DNA from: Rudanella lutea DSM 19387
GTDB taxonomy: Bacteria > Bacteroidota > Bacteroidia > Cytophagales > Spirosomataceae
Assembly: GCF_000383955.1 (NCBI RefSeq)
Contig: NZ_KB913013.1
Span: 2,076,277-2,140,276 of the forward strand
Reading direction: 5' to 3'
Length of the DNA: 64,000 nt
The notes below the pieces were generated by a model. The model saw nothing but the letters and a program-made list of their open reading frames with translations, searched no databases and was not told the origin of the DNA. Position 1 is the first letter of the stretch. Each line of letters begins with the position of its first letter. The position numbers were made by a program, and so were the translations under genes. Shown here one piece after another: positions 55,547 through 63,528 of this stretch.

Positions 55547-56063
55547 GTACACCCGGCACATACCGCTCCTGAATCACCCGGGCGTGGTGTATTGGGTGGC
55601 CAACCAGCACAAACCCTAACGCCAGAACCGAGATAGTCTGGTTGAAACAGATGCCCGTACGCTGTAGCATCCCGGCATCGAAACTCCGAAATAACGCCCG
55701 TGTCGACTGCCGTTGCAGCGCGTATTCGTCGTACAGATCGGTCAGCGACCGGCGCGACGCCTGGGCGTACTGCGCAAAATCGTCTTCTTCAAAGCCTGGC
55801 AACCGGGTTTGATCGTTGCGAGCAAACCGTAAGGCTCGGTACGCCATAATCCGCTCGGTATCAATCAGGTGCTGAACAATATCTTTGACCGTCCATTTAC
55901 CGGGTGCGTACCGGTAATCGCCCAGGTTTTCGAGCGTTTGGGCAGGCAATAGCGTTTCGAGCCGGGCACCGGCCGCCAACGCATCGTTCAGTTCCCCATC
56001 AGGTGCCAGCTTAATGTACCGATCGAAGAACCCCGGCATCGGGTTAATGTGGGCTTTGGTCAT
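55539..56063 (-). CDS. DinB family protein
   Basis: A 174-residue four-helix DinB/YfiT-type protein. The metal-binding His triad is read from VKDIVQHLIDTERIMAYRAL and the pair in LVGHPIHHARVIQERYVPG; other typical residues are RYAPGKWTVKDI. Such proteins bind Zn or Ni and some act as thiol-dependent S-transferases (bacillithiol or mycothiol type), but substrate is unknown. The N-terminus has no signal peptide. It lies 40 bp upstream of a free Hpt ORF in the reverse direction of reading. Confidence 0.88.
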   Translation of the reverse strand: MTKAHINPMPGFFDRYIKLAPDGELNDALAAGARLETLLPAQTLENLGDYRYAPGKWTVKDIVQHLIDTERIMAYRALRFARNDQTRLPGFEEDDFAQYAQASRRSLTDLYDEYALQRQSTRALFRSFDAGMLQRTGICFNQTISVLALGFVLVGHPIHHARVIQERYVPGVQK

Positions 56064-56065
56064 AA

Positions 56066-56103
56066 TCTTTACGCATCATACATTACACACTGTGCATTCC
56101 TCA
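56066..56103. repeat. Heptamer stretch after the Hpt copy
   Basis: Units CATCATA, CATTACA, CACTGTG, CATTCCT and CATTACC follow the stop codon of the Hpt copy (minus strand). It is a diverged version of the stretch at 58340-58375. Confidence 0.6.
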
Positions 56104-56472
56104 TTACCCCTTACGCGTCAGCAAAAACTCCTCAAAGGCTCTGGTCAGCGCCTGAAGCTCTTCGGCCAGGTGGCTGGTATCGCTTAATTTGAGCTTACCC
56201 TCGGCCTCGCGGGCAATGTGAGCCACCCGCGACACGCCAATAGTGCCCGCACTGCCTTTGAGCGTGTGCAGGTGACTCTTCACCGTCGGAATGTCGCCGA
56301 GCGCAAAGGCATCGTTGGCCCCGTTGACCAACTCGGTAGCCTCCGTCACAAACTCACCCATAATCTCATCCACCAGTTCCTGACCACCCAGATCGCGCAA
56401 CTGCGACACAATCTCCTCATCAATCACGGGCGGCAGCGGGGCCTGTATCTGGGCAGACGATCCATATGACAA
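56104..56472 (-). CDS. Free Hpt domain, duplicate of the hybrid kinase C-terminus
   Basis: A 122-residue ORF whose last about 115 residues are the Hpt domain of the hybrid kinase at 58382-62131. The phospho-acceptor His is in VKSHLHTLKGSAGTIGVS. 56106-56454 is identical to 58384-58732 except for one base. The first seven residues (MSYGSSA) come from the complement of an IS3 relic, and the frame happens to start with ATG at 56472. It may be an expressed stand-alone phosphotransfer protein or an inert fragment; no promoter is obvious. The original reading frame is kept. Confidence 0.65.
   Translation of the reverse strand: MSYGSSAQIQAPLPPVIDEEIVSQLRDLGGQELVDEIMGEFVTEATELVNGANDAFALGDIPTVKSHLHTLKGSAGTIGVSRVAHIAREAEGKLKLSDTSHLAEELQALTRAFEEFLLTRKG
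56106..56454. repeat. 349-bp direct repeat, copy A
   Basis: This repeat matches 58384-58732 with one mismatch (C versus G within the CTC/CTCGG stretch near 56341). Offset is 2278 bp and both copies have the same orientation. The preceding 40 bp are also similar (CATTACACACTGTGCATT versus CATTACACATTGTGCATT). Confidence 0.92.
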
Positions 56473-56700
56473 TGCTTACGCTGAGTCACTATGGGGCCGT
56501 CTAAAAGCTGAATTGCTCAAAGACGGAGTATTTTTGAGTGCTGAAGATGTCCGAACCGAAGTGTTAGCCTACATTGAAGGTTACTACAATTAGGTACGTA
56601 GGCAGCCCGGTCGTCGCTGGACTACAAAAGCCCTGAACACTATGAGCAACAGTATTATACAAATAAAAAGCAGCCGTTTAATAGATTGACAATCAAAGTA
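56456..56700 (+). pseudogene. IS3-family transposase C-terminal relic
   Basis: The plus strand reads DDPYDNAYAESLWGRLKAEL followed by LKDGVFLSAEDVRTEVLAYI and EGYYN before a TAG at 56591. In another frame SSLDYKSPEHYEQQYYTNKK continues. This is the end of an IS3-type OrfB (rve/DDE) with the last catalytic Glu, broken by a stop and a frameshift. The 5' part is cut off exactly where the duplicated Hpt fragment begins. Confidence 0.8.
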
Positions 56701-56782
56701 TACATATGTTTTAACAAAACTATAAATATGTTTTACATTTGAGAAGATCTAACCTCCTTGAACTCTGGAGAGGGAGCGTTAG

Positions 56783-57130
56783 ATGCCATTCTTCACACAA
56801 ATATTCTATCCACTAATGCAAATCATTTACACAAAAATTGCGAGAGCCTTCTTAGTAGGGCTAGCTTTAGTTATGGGTATAACTACAAGTTTTGGGAAAG
56901 CAAACGAATGTACAGGAACAGGACATTTTGATGATGGTACGCTTGCGGGTGTAGCAATAATCAAGTGGGTCGTCGAAGATACAGACTGCTGCGCACGGAC
57001 ATCAGGATTAGCATTAGTAACCTACGCTTACTATATAAACGGGGTGTATTCATCTACAGTATCGTACTACGTTACTATTGCTGAAGTCCAGTATGCTGCT
57101 GGCTGTAATTCATCCATTAATCCAAGCTAA
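56783..57130 (+). CDS. Small secreted Cys-containing protein, unknown
   Basis: A 115-residue protein with a signal peptide (IARAFLVGLALVMGITTSFG) and a short mature part containing four cysteines (ANECTG, TDCCART, AAGCNSS). No family is recognised. It is strongly AT-rich compared with the window. ATG 56783 follows a purine-rich stretch GGAGAGGGAG; ATG 56816 (MQIIYTKIARAF) is an alternative start with a more normal signal length. The lipoprotein gene starts 12 bp after its stop, so the pair forms one unit. It could be a secreted peptide with a lipoprotein partner, but this is a guess. Confidence 0.55.
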   Translation: MPFFTQIFYPLMQIIYTKIARAFLVGLALVMGITTSFGKANECTGTGHFDDGTLAGVAIIKWVVEDTDCCARTSGLALVTYAYYINGVYSSTVSYYVTIAEVQYAAGCNSSINPS

Positions 57131-57141
57131 ACTGACTTATC

Positions 57142-57903
57142 ATGAAAAAGTACATAATAATTAGCTGTGTTGCCCTCACATTATCAAGCTGTGGGATTAC
57201 TGAGCAAGAAAACGTTTCAAGTGATAGGTTTTCTTCAGGGATAACATCGAACAAACCACTCGTAGCTGATGCGATTCCTTTAAATCTTCCGGGAGTCAAC
57301 CCTTCTAATTCTAAGCTCTCTGCTGCTCAAATGAAGGTTGCTGCTTTGGAGAATGAAGCGTTACAAGAGCACTTGTCAGAAATTGCAACAATACCCATTC
57401 CTCTTGAGAATAGTCAGCCAGCTATATCTGTAGAGGAAGCCCATAAGCGGTACACTGCCTTTTTGGATCAACATAAAGGTGATAAGGTCATTCCTTTGTT
57501 TCAACAGCGCTATGCACGGGTAATGCTAAATCAGTATAACCTGTTAAATCAAACAGATTATGATTTAATCTATTACTATGTTGACCAGCTACGAATGTCT
57601 AAAACATTAGATTTCAGTACCCTTGCTAAAGGGTTATCTAAACTCAATGGTCACATTGACCAGACGCGCCTTGAACAAGAAACGCGCCTTGTACTACATG
57701 ATGCAGAACAACGACTTGTATCAAATCAAAAAGCAATAGCAGCGATTAAAAATAGTCTTCAAAATAGGAAAGAAATACGTGTGAATGGGGACTTTAAAAA
57801 GGACTTTATAGTGGGAATTATGGAGCATGAAATTTCTCGCCTGGAAAATTCAACATTACCGGAGGACATTTCTAAGCTGAAACAGATACTGACTAAGCTG
57901 TAA
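57142..57903 (+). CDS. Hypothetical lipoprotein
   Basis: A 253-residue protein with a lipoprotein signal (MKKYIIISCVALTLSSCGIT, lipobox LSSC). The mature part is mostly helical and polar (RYTAFLDQHKGDKVIPLFQQ, LEQETRLVLHDAEQRLVSNQ) with an acidic C-terminal helix. No recognisable domain. AT-richer than its surroundings, like the gene before it. Likely foreign DNA together with the nearby IS relic. Its start 11 bp after the previous stop suggests co-transcription. A hairpin follows. Confidence 0.6.
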   Translation: MKKYIIISCVALTLSSCGITEQENVSSDRFSSGITSNKPLVADAIPLNLPGVNPSNSKLSAAQMKVAALENEALQEHLSEIATIPIPLENSQPAISVEEAHKRYTAFLDQHKGDKVIPLFQQRYARVMLNQYNLLNQTDYDLIYYYVDQLRMSKTLDFSTLAKGLSKLNGHIDQTRLEQETRLVLHDAEQRLVSNQKAIAAIKNSLQNRKEIRVNGDFKKDFIVGIMEHEISRLENSTLPEDISKLKQILTKL

Positions 57904-57924
57904 GTTTCCATAAACTGATTATGC

Positions 57925-57961
57925 CAAGGCGGGGTAGTTTCGTAAGAGCTAGCCCGCCTTG
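57925..57961 (+). terminator. Hairpin after the low-GC gene pair
   Basis: CAAGGCGGGGTAG pairs with CTAGCCCGCCTTG with one mismatch across an 11-nt loop, 22 bp after the stop codon. A U-tract is weak. Confidence 0.65.
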
Positions 57962-58160
57962 AATTTATGATGAAAAGAAGGGGCTAGCCCTTTGCTTAAC
58001 TCTCGCCTTTTAGAAGAAGCCCGCCGGGGTTTCGGTATGTAGACTTGGGTCGCCAAACGAAAACCTGACTAATCAAAACTTTTTGCTTAACCATCTAAAG
58101 GAAAAAGTTGACTTTTACATCAATTATGAAAGTTAGTGGAATAATCTAGCCACCAAAACC

Positions 58161-58298
58161 ATGCAACGAACGCTACCTTCCATTCTCCTGCTCCTCTTTA
58201 CCCTCACCGCTCAGGCCCAGCAGCCCACCGCGCCACCGGTTACCCTCGTAGCCGACTCGGTAGCCCTGTTCACCATCGAATGCGCGATTGGGTCATGA
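58161..58298 (+). pseudogene. Truncated secreted-protein remnant
   Basis: ATG 58161 opens a 45-codon frame with a strong signal peptide (MQRTLPSILLLLFTLTAQAQ) followed by PTAPPVTLVADSVALFTIE and a TGA. It has the base composition of the host genome rather than of the AT-rich pair before it. It looks like the 5' end of a secreted-protein gene whose remainder was lost in the rearrangement. Confidence 0.6.
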
Positions 58299-58301
58299 CC
58301 T

Positions 58302-58381
58302 TACAAAAGAGTAATGCACAATATGCCGTGTACAGCGTCTGGTTTTTTACGCATTATACATTACACATTGTGCATTATGTT
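58302..58381. repeat. Heptamer-type inverted repeat after the hybrid kinase gene
   Basis: TAATGCACAATATGC pairs imperfectly with heptamers CATTATA, CATTACA, CATTGTG, CATTATG at about 58343-58378. The element directly abuts the stop codon of the hybrid kinase on the minus strand. Confidence 0.65.
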
Positions 58382-61300
58382 TCACCCCTTACGCGTCAGC
58401 AAAAACTCCTCAAAGGCTCTGGTCAGCGCCTGAAGCTCTTCGGCCAGGTGGCTGGTATCGCTTAATTTGAGCTTACCCTCGGCCTCGCGGGCAATGTGAG
58501 CCACCCGCGACACGCCAATAGTGCCCGCACTGCCTTTGAGCGTGTGCAGGTGACTCTTCACCGTCGGAATGTCGCCGAGCGCAAAGGCATCGTTGGCCCC
58601 GTTGACCAACTCGGTAGCCTCGGTCACAAACTCACCCATAATCTCATCCACCAGTTCCTGACCACCCAGATCGCGCAACTGCGACACAATCTCCTCATCA
58701 ATCACGGGCGGCAGCGGGGCCTGTATCTGGGCCGTTTGCTGGGCAATCTGCTGTTGCCGGAGCTGTAGCTGCTGGGCCTCACGCTTGGTACTGGCGGCAT
58801 CTACCAGCTCTTTCACCTTCGCAATCAGGCTCTGCGCCCGAATCGGCTTGGCAATGTAGTCATCGAGCCCCTGGCTAAGGAACCGCTCCCGGTCTTCGCG
58901 CATGGAGTAGGCCGTCATGGCTACAATGGGCGGCAGGTCGTTGCCGAATAGCTCGTGCAGGTGGCGAGTCGTTTCTACGCCGTCCATATCGGGCATCTGG
59001 ATGTCCATAAAAATGACATCAAAAGGCGGTAACGGCAGCGAAGCGGTATCCGACGACGCTTCGCCCGGTTGCGCTCGTCTTCCCTTTACAATTTCAATCG
59101 CTTCGGGTCCGCTTGCGGCCGTAGTCACCAAGCACCCCGCCTTCCGCAGAATCTCGCTCGCTACTTTCCGGTTGGTAGTATTGTCGTCTACGAGCAACAC
59201 CTGCGGGTGCGTAGTTTTGAAGAAATCGATGAGGGTAACCTCCGTATTTTCGCTTGCCTGCTGGGTGGGGCTGATGGCCGTTTCTTTCAGTTCGATCACA
59301 AACCAGAACGTACTCCCCTTCCCTACCATCGACTCCACGCCTACCTCGCCTTTCATCAGCAGGGCCAACTCCTTAGAAATAGCTAGCCCCAGACCCGTGC
59401 CGCCAAACGACTTGCGTGACGACTCGTCGACCTGACTGAAGGAGTTGAACAGCAACTTGATATTCTCGGGCGAAATCCCGATACCCGAGTCGCGCACATC
59501 TACCCGAATCCGGTTGAACTTCCCTTTTTTGCCCACCAGCGAAGCCGTTACGGTCACTTCGCCGTTTTCGGTAAACTTGATAGCGTTGGAGGTCAGGTTC
59601 GACAGAATCTGCAACAGGCGCGTCTGATCGGCAATCACGAACGTCGGCAGGTCGTCGGCCAGGCGGTAAGTGAGCTGGTTATTTTTCGAGGCCGCCTGCT
59701 GCCCAAACAAGGCAATTAGTTTGTCGAACACCTCCCGCAGGGCAATGGGCGCTTCGTGCAGCACCATTTTACCGGCTTCAATCTTCGAGAGGTCCAGAAT
59801 ATCGTTCAGAATATTCAGCAACGTTTCGCTCGACCGCTTGATGGTCCGCACGTAGTCGCGCTGTTCCACGTCGAGGGGCGTATCGTTGAGCAGGTCAATC
59901 ATCCCGATTACGCCGTTCATGGGCGTCCGGATTTCGTGGCTCATATTGGCCAGAAAACGCTCTTTCACCTTGAGCGAGCGTTCGGCCTCTTCTTTAGCCT
60001 TCACCAGTTCGGCGGCCTGCCGTTTCAGTTCGGTAATATCGCGGGCCAGTACAGCCACCACCGAATGATGCCCGGCATCGTCTTTCAGCAGGAGCATGTT
60101 GAACATAAACTGCCGCTCGGTGCCGTCTTTCCGCCGGAGGGTCACCTCAAAATTGCGGAGGCTCCGGTTGCGCACCAGCCGCAACATAGCCTTGTGAATA
60201 ATGCTCTTGTCGACAAAGTACTGGGTTACGTCCTGCCCGAGCACTTCTTCGGGCGTGTAGCCCATACGCTTGTACACCGACGGGCTGATCATGGTAATAT
60301 GCCCGTTGCGGTCCACGCGGCAGTAAATGTCCTGGAGGTTTTCAAAAATACCCCGGAACTTCTCTTCGCTCTGCTGGGTCGCAATTTCGGCCCGCTTGCG
60401 GTTGGTAATGTCGCGCGCAATGCCTGATACCTCCTCAATCACCCCACCCGACAACAGAATCGGGTTGAGCTGGAAGTCGAGCCAGGTTTCGGCCGTGCCG
60501 GTTCCCTCACCGCCAATCCGCATTTCAAACGTTTGGGGCACCCCCCGAAACGCCTGCCGGTACTTCTCTTCCAGAACCCGGCGGTTTTCGGTCCCGATCA
60601 TCCGCCAGCCCAAATTGGGCGCACTGCCCAGCATGGTCGGGCGCTCGCCCACGTTACGTTCGATGAGGCTGGTATAATTCTTGTTGAAGGAGGTCAGCTG
60701 CAAACTTTTGTTGACCGACCAGATCAGGTACGTACTACTTTCAACAATTGCGTTGAGCCGGGCCGTCTGTTTGTTCAGAGCAGCTTCGTCCTGTTTGCGG
60801 GCAATAGCCAAGGCCACCTGCCCCGAAATAAACTCCAGCAACTCCAGATCGCGGGGGCCGTAGGTACGCTCATCGGTGTACGATTTTACGCCGATAATAC
60901 CCGTCACCTGCTCACCCACGCGCAGCGGAGCCGTAAGCATCACCTTCGGCTGAAGCTGCCCGTAGAGGTCAAGCTGGTGTTGGTCAGCCATTTGCCGAAT
61001 ATCCTTCTCGTACAGAAACAAGGCTTTATTGGCCCGGATAGCGTACTCGGTGAGGCCGTTGCCCAGTCGGCGCTTGGTAAACCGAAGGTGTCCGCCGAAG
61101 TACTCATCCACGTAATACGGGAAGTAGAGGTAACGCTTCGAGCCATCGTAGAGGGCAATAAAGAAGTTACGGGCGTCGATAATGTTACCCAGTTCCTCGT
61201 GAATTTTGCCGTACAGGTCGTCGAGGTCTCGGGTATTGATCGTCCAGTTGGCAATGCTGTAGTACAGCTTCTGGGCTTTTTCGGCCCGAATTTTGCTCGT

Positions 61301-62131
61301 TGTATCGTGCAGGATACAACGGAAGGCCGTCGGCCGGCCGTTGTCGTAGCGACAGTTGACGCTGCCCGACACAAAGATGGTTTTGCCGGCCTTGCTGCGG
61401 AAAACCGTTTCGAAGTAAGGCAGTTTCTCCCCGTCCTGTATCCGCCCAAGCCGTTGCATCGTCACATCGGCGTAATCGGGATGCAGGACATCGCGAAGGG
61501 TTAGGGAGGCCACCTCGTCGGAGCCGAATCCGAGCACCTCACGCCAGGCGCGGTTCACAAACATGAACTTGCCGTCGAGCGTGACGAGCTGAATCAGATC
61601 GGAGGTGTTATCGACCAGATCCTGTAGCTGCGCGTTTGAAAACGACAGTGCCGACGCGACGCGTTTTTTTGTGGTGATGTCTTCGCCAATAATGGTAAAC
61701 GAAGCCAGTTCACCGGCCCTGTGATTGACGATAAACGAGTTTAAGAGTACGTTCCTGACGGCCCCACTACGGGCCAGCAGGTCGATTTCTCGCTGTTCTA
61801 CGAAGCCCCCGCGCCGGAGGGCCTCCTCGAATTCTCCTTCGAGTTTGGCGCGGTCGGCGGGTGGCACAAACACATCAAAAAAATTACGACCGATGATGTC
61901 GTCGGGTTGCCATGCCGTTACGCGATAGGTGTACGGATTGGCGTAGCTAAGCGTACCGTCTTTGTCGACGGTCAGTCCAATCAAATTGAGCTGATCGACC
62001 GTCTGACGAACGTCGAACGTAGCGGGCTGCGTGGCAAGGGCGGTTTGAGTTGGCAATGTTGATGAGGGCGTGTTCACAACGAATGCTGTTGGCTGTTTGA
62101 TACCTGGCTGTATGGCGGCTGTGTGGCACAC
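58382..62131 (-). CDS. Hybrid histidine kinase: PAS-GAF-PAS-HisKA-HATPase-REC-Hpt
   Basis: A 1249-residue cytoplasmic phosphorelay kinase. Order by eye: PAS at about 45-140, PAS at 170-290, GAF at 300-450, PAS at 465-590 and 600-720, HisKA with FLANMSHEIRTPMNGVIGMI, HATPase with NLTSNAIKFTENG (N), DSGIGISPENI (G1) and FGGTGLGLAISKELALLMKG (G2). A receiver follows at about 1000-1130 with DVIFMDIQMPDMDGVETTRH, then Hpt with VKSHLHTLKGSAGTIG. No transmembrane segment. The start is a GTG (62131), since a stop lies just upstream; internal GTG codons are possible alternatives. A duplicate of its Hpt part lies at 56104. Confidence 0.92.
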   Translation of the reverse strand: MCHTAAIQPGIKQPTAFVVNTPSSTLPTQTALATQPATFDVRQTVDQLNLIGLTVDKDGTLSYANPYTYRVTAWQPDDIIGRNFFDVFVPPADRAKLEGEFEEALRRGGFVEQREIDLLARSGAVRNVLLNSFIVNHRAGELASFTIIGEDITTKKRVASALSFSNAQLQDLVDNTSDLIQLVTLDGKFMFVNRAWREVLGFGSDEVASLTLRDVLHPDYADVTMQRLGRIQDGEKLPYFETVFRSKAGKTIFVSGSVNCRYDNGRPTAFRCILHDTTSKIRAEKAQKLYYSIANWTINTRDLDDLYGKIHEELGNIIDARNFFIALYDGSKRYLYFPYYVDEYFGGHLRFTKRRLGNGLTEYAIRANKALFLYEKDIRQMADQHQLDLYGQLQPKVMLTAPLRVGEQVTGIIGVKSYTDERTYGPRDLELLEFISGQVALAIARKQDEAALNKQTARLNAIVESSTYLIWSVNKSLQLTSFNKNYTSLIERNVGERPTMLGSAPNLGWRMIGTENRRVLEEKYRQAFRGVPQTFEMRIGGEGTGTAETWLDFQLNPILLSGGVIEEVSGIARDITNRKRAEIATQQSEEKFRGIFENLQDIYCRVDRNGHITMISPSVYKRMGYTPEEVLGQDVTQYFVDKSIIHKAMLRLVRNRSLRNFEVTLRRKDGTERQFMFNMLLLKDDAGHHSVVAVLARDITELKRQAAELVKAKEEAERSLKVKERFLANMSHEIRTPMNGVIGMIDLLNDTPLDVEQRDYVRTIKRSSETLLNILNDILDLSKIEAGKMVLHEAPIALREVFDKLIALFGQQAASKNNQLTYRLADDLPTFVIADQTRLLQILSNLTSNAIKFTENGEVTVTASLVGKKGKFNRIRVDVRDSGIGISPENIKLLFNSFSQVDESSRKSFGGTGLGLAISKELALLMKGEVGVESMVGKGSTFWFVIELKETAISPTQQASENTEVTLIDFFKTTHPQVLLVDDNTTNRKVASEILRKAGCLVTTAASGPEAIEIVKGRRAQPGEASSDTASLPLPPFDVIFMDIQMPDMDGVETTRHLHELFGNDLPPIVAMTAYSMREDRERFLSQGLDDYIAKPIRAQSLIAKVKELVDAASTKREAQQLQLRQQQIAQQTAQIQAPLPPVIDEEIVSQLRDLGGQELVDEIMGEFVTEATELVNGANDAFALGDIPTVKSHLHTLKGSAGTIGVSRVAHIAREAEGKLKLSDTSHLAEELQALTRAFEEFLLTRKG
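58384..58732. repeat. 349-bp direct repeat, copy B (inside the hybrid kinase)
   Basis: The native copy encoding the Hpt domain; see 56106-56454. Confidence 0.92.
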
Positions 62132-62291
62132 ACCGGTCTACCGTTTGGTATCCATGAATCATCTAAACTACAAAAAAAGACGGCTTATGCGATACTTCCC
62201 CCCCGGCAACTCGTCTTATTATCTGACTGCACGACAGTTAGGGCCGCCTGTGGGTGGCTCTGGTGTATGTTTGCAGACTCTACCCATATGA

Positions 62292-62624
62292 ATGATGATC
62301 AAACGAATTGGCCCTCTATGCTTCATATTGTGCCTTTTTGCGGCCTGTGAACCGTACGATTTACGGCGGTTCGACTTTCCGAAGTGTCAGGCACCCGAAG
62401 CAGGCATTCGCTTCAAACAAGATCTTTTGGAAGTTGAATTCTCATTGACCAACCCGCGGGGCGACATTGGCTCCGTGGGTTGGGATTTGGGCGATGGGCG
62501 TACGCGCGTGGGCAATCCGGTGTACCACCGCTACGCAAAACCCGGCACGTACACCGTTTCCATCGTTATTGCCAACAGCTGTAACGACGTTTTTCGGACG
62601 AGCCGAACCATCACCATTCAGTAG
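62292..62624 (+). CDS. Small PKD-domain lipoprotein
   Basis: A 110-residue lipoprotein with signal and lipobox (RIGPLCFILCLFAACEPY, Cys20). The mature part is a single PKD-like beta-sandwich with the hallmark IGSVGWDLGDGRTRVGNPVY and YAKPGTYTVSIVIAN. Such domains mediate extracellular contacts. ATG 62292 or 62295 are equivalent. It is followed by two more exported proteins on the same strand, perhaps one operon. Confidence 0.8.
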   Translation: MMIKRIGPLCFILCLFAACEPYDLRRFDFPKCQAPEAGIRFKQDLLEVEFSLTNPRGDIGSVGWDLGDGRTRVGNPVYHRYAKPGTYTVSIVIANSCNDVFRTSRTITIQ

Positions 62625-62669
62625 CAGGCAACGGGTAGCAAACAGGTATGGTTTCTATGGTTGTTGCGG

Positions 62670-63488
62670 ATGAAACACGTTTTACTCTTTCTATGGTTAT
62701 TTCCGGGTTTTTGTATGGCGCAGCTCGTGAGCGATGTTCGGCTCCGCATGCCCGACCCTACCCGACTCGAAATCTGGTATAACCTCCTCGAACCCGCCGA
62801 TTCGGTCTGGATCGAAGTGGAGGCCCGTTTTGGTGGGCAACTCAAACCCACGGCAGCCTACCTCTACGGCGATTACGGCCGCGATGTGCCCGTAGGACCC
62901 AACCGCCGTATCGTGTGGTACCTCTACGACGAGGGCCACCGCATCAAATCCGACGTACAGGTGCGCGTACTGGCCCGCCCCCTCGCGCTGCCGGGCCCTA
63001 TTGTGCAGGAAGCCCCCGAAGCCATTGCCCTATATCCACTTCTGAACGATAAAAGCCGCTGGCCCATTGGCCCCGGCTGGGCGGCCCTGTCGGCTGTGCT
63101 GCCCGGTGTGGGCAATATGTTTGTACACCGGGGCGAAACCGGCAAGCCCAAAGTTCGGGTGGGAGCCCGGCCGCTGGTGACCGCCAGCTTTTACGGTGCC
63201 CTGCTGTACGGGCTCAATCAGCGCCGACTCGCACGGGCGTGGTACGACGAGTACACCCGCCAGAAAAACCCGACCGAAGGCGAACCCTTCTACCAAACCG
63301 CCAACACGTATCACCAACGATATTACCTGGCCACGCGAGTGGCTGCCCTAATCTGGGCTACCGACGTGACGCTCACGCTTATACGCGGCCTGCGCGACCA
63401 ACGTGCGGTCCGAAAAGCCTCGACTGTATCGTGGGCACCGGGTTGGCAAAACGGGGTACTAATAGCCCAGGTACGCGCCCGGTTTTGA
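62670..63488 (+). CDS. Secreted protein of unknown function
   Basis: A 272-residue protein with signal peptide (MKHVLLFLWLFPGFCMAQ). Residues about 20-115 form a beta-sandwich-like region (VRLRMPDPTRLEIWYNLLEP, RDVPVGPNRRIVWYLYDEGH), a pattern I associate with unnamed Bacteroidota exported proteins. After about 130 come hydrophobic stretches (WAALSAVLPGVGNMFVHRG, VTASFYGALLYGLNQ, RVAALIWATDVTLTLIRGL) that look like two or three membrane helices. Function unknown. ATG 62670 is used over a TTG at 62661. It lies 45 bp after the PKD lipoprotein and 40 bp before the next gene. Confidence 0.65.
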   Translation: MKHVLLFLWLFPGFCMAQLVSDVRLRMPDPTRLEIWYNLLEPADSVWIEVEARFGGQLKPTAAYLYGDYGRDVPVGPNRRIVWYLYDEGHRIKSDVQVRVLARPLALPGPIVQEAPEAIALYPLLNDKSRWPIGPGWAALSAVLPGVGNMFVHRGETGKPKVRVGARPLVTASFYGALLYGLNQRRLARAWYDEYTRQKNPTEGEPFYQTANTYHQRYYLATRVAALIWATDVTLTLIRGLRDQRAVRKASTVSWAPGWQNGVLIAQVRARF

Positions 63489-63528
63489 GGAGCATACGTG
63501 AACGTAGCTACTAAATCAAATACCACCC

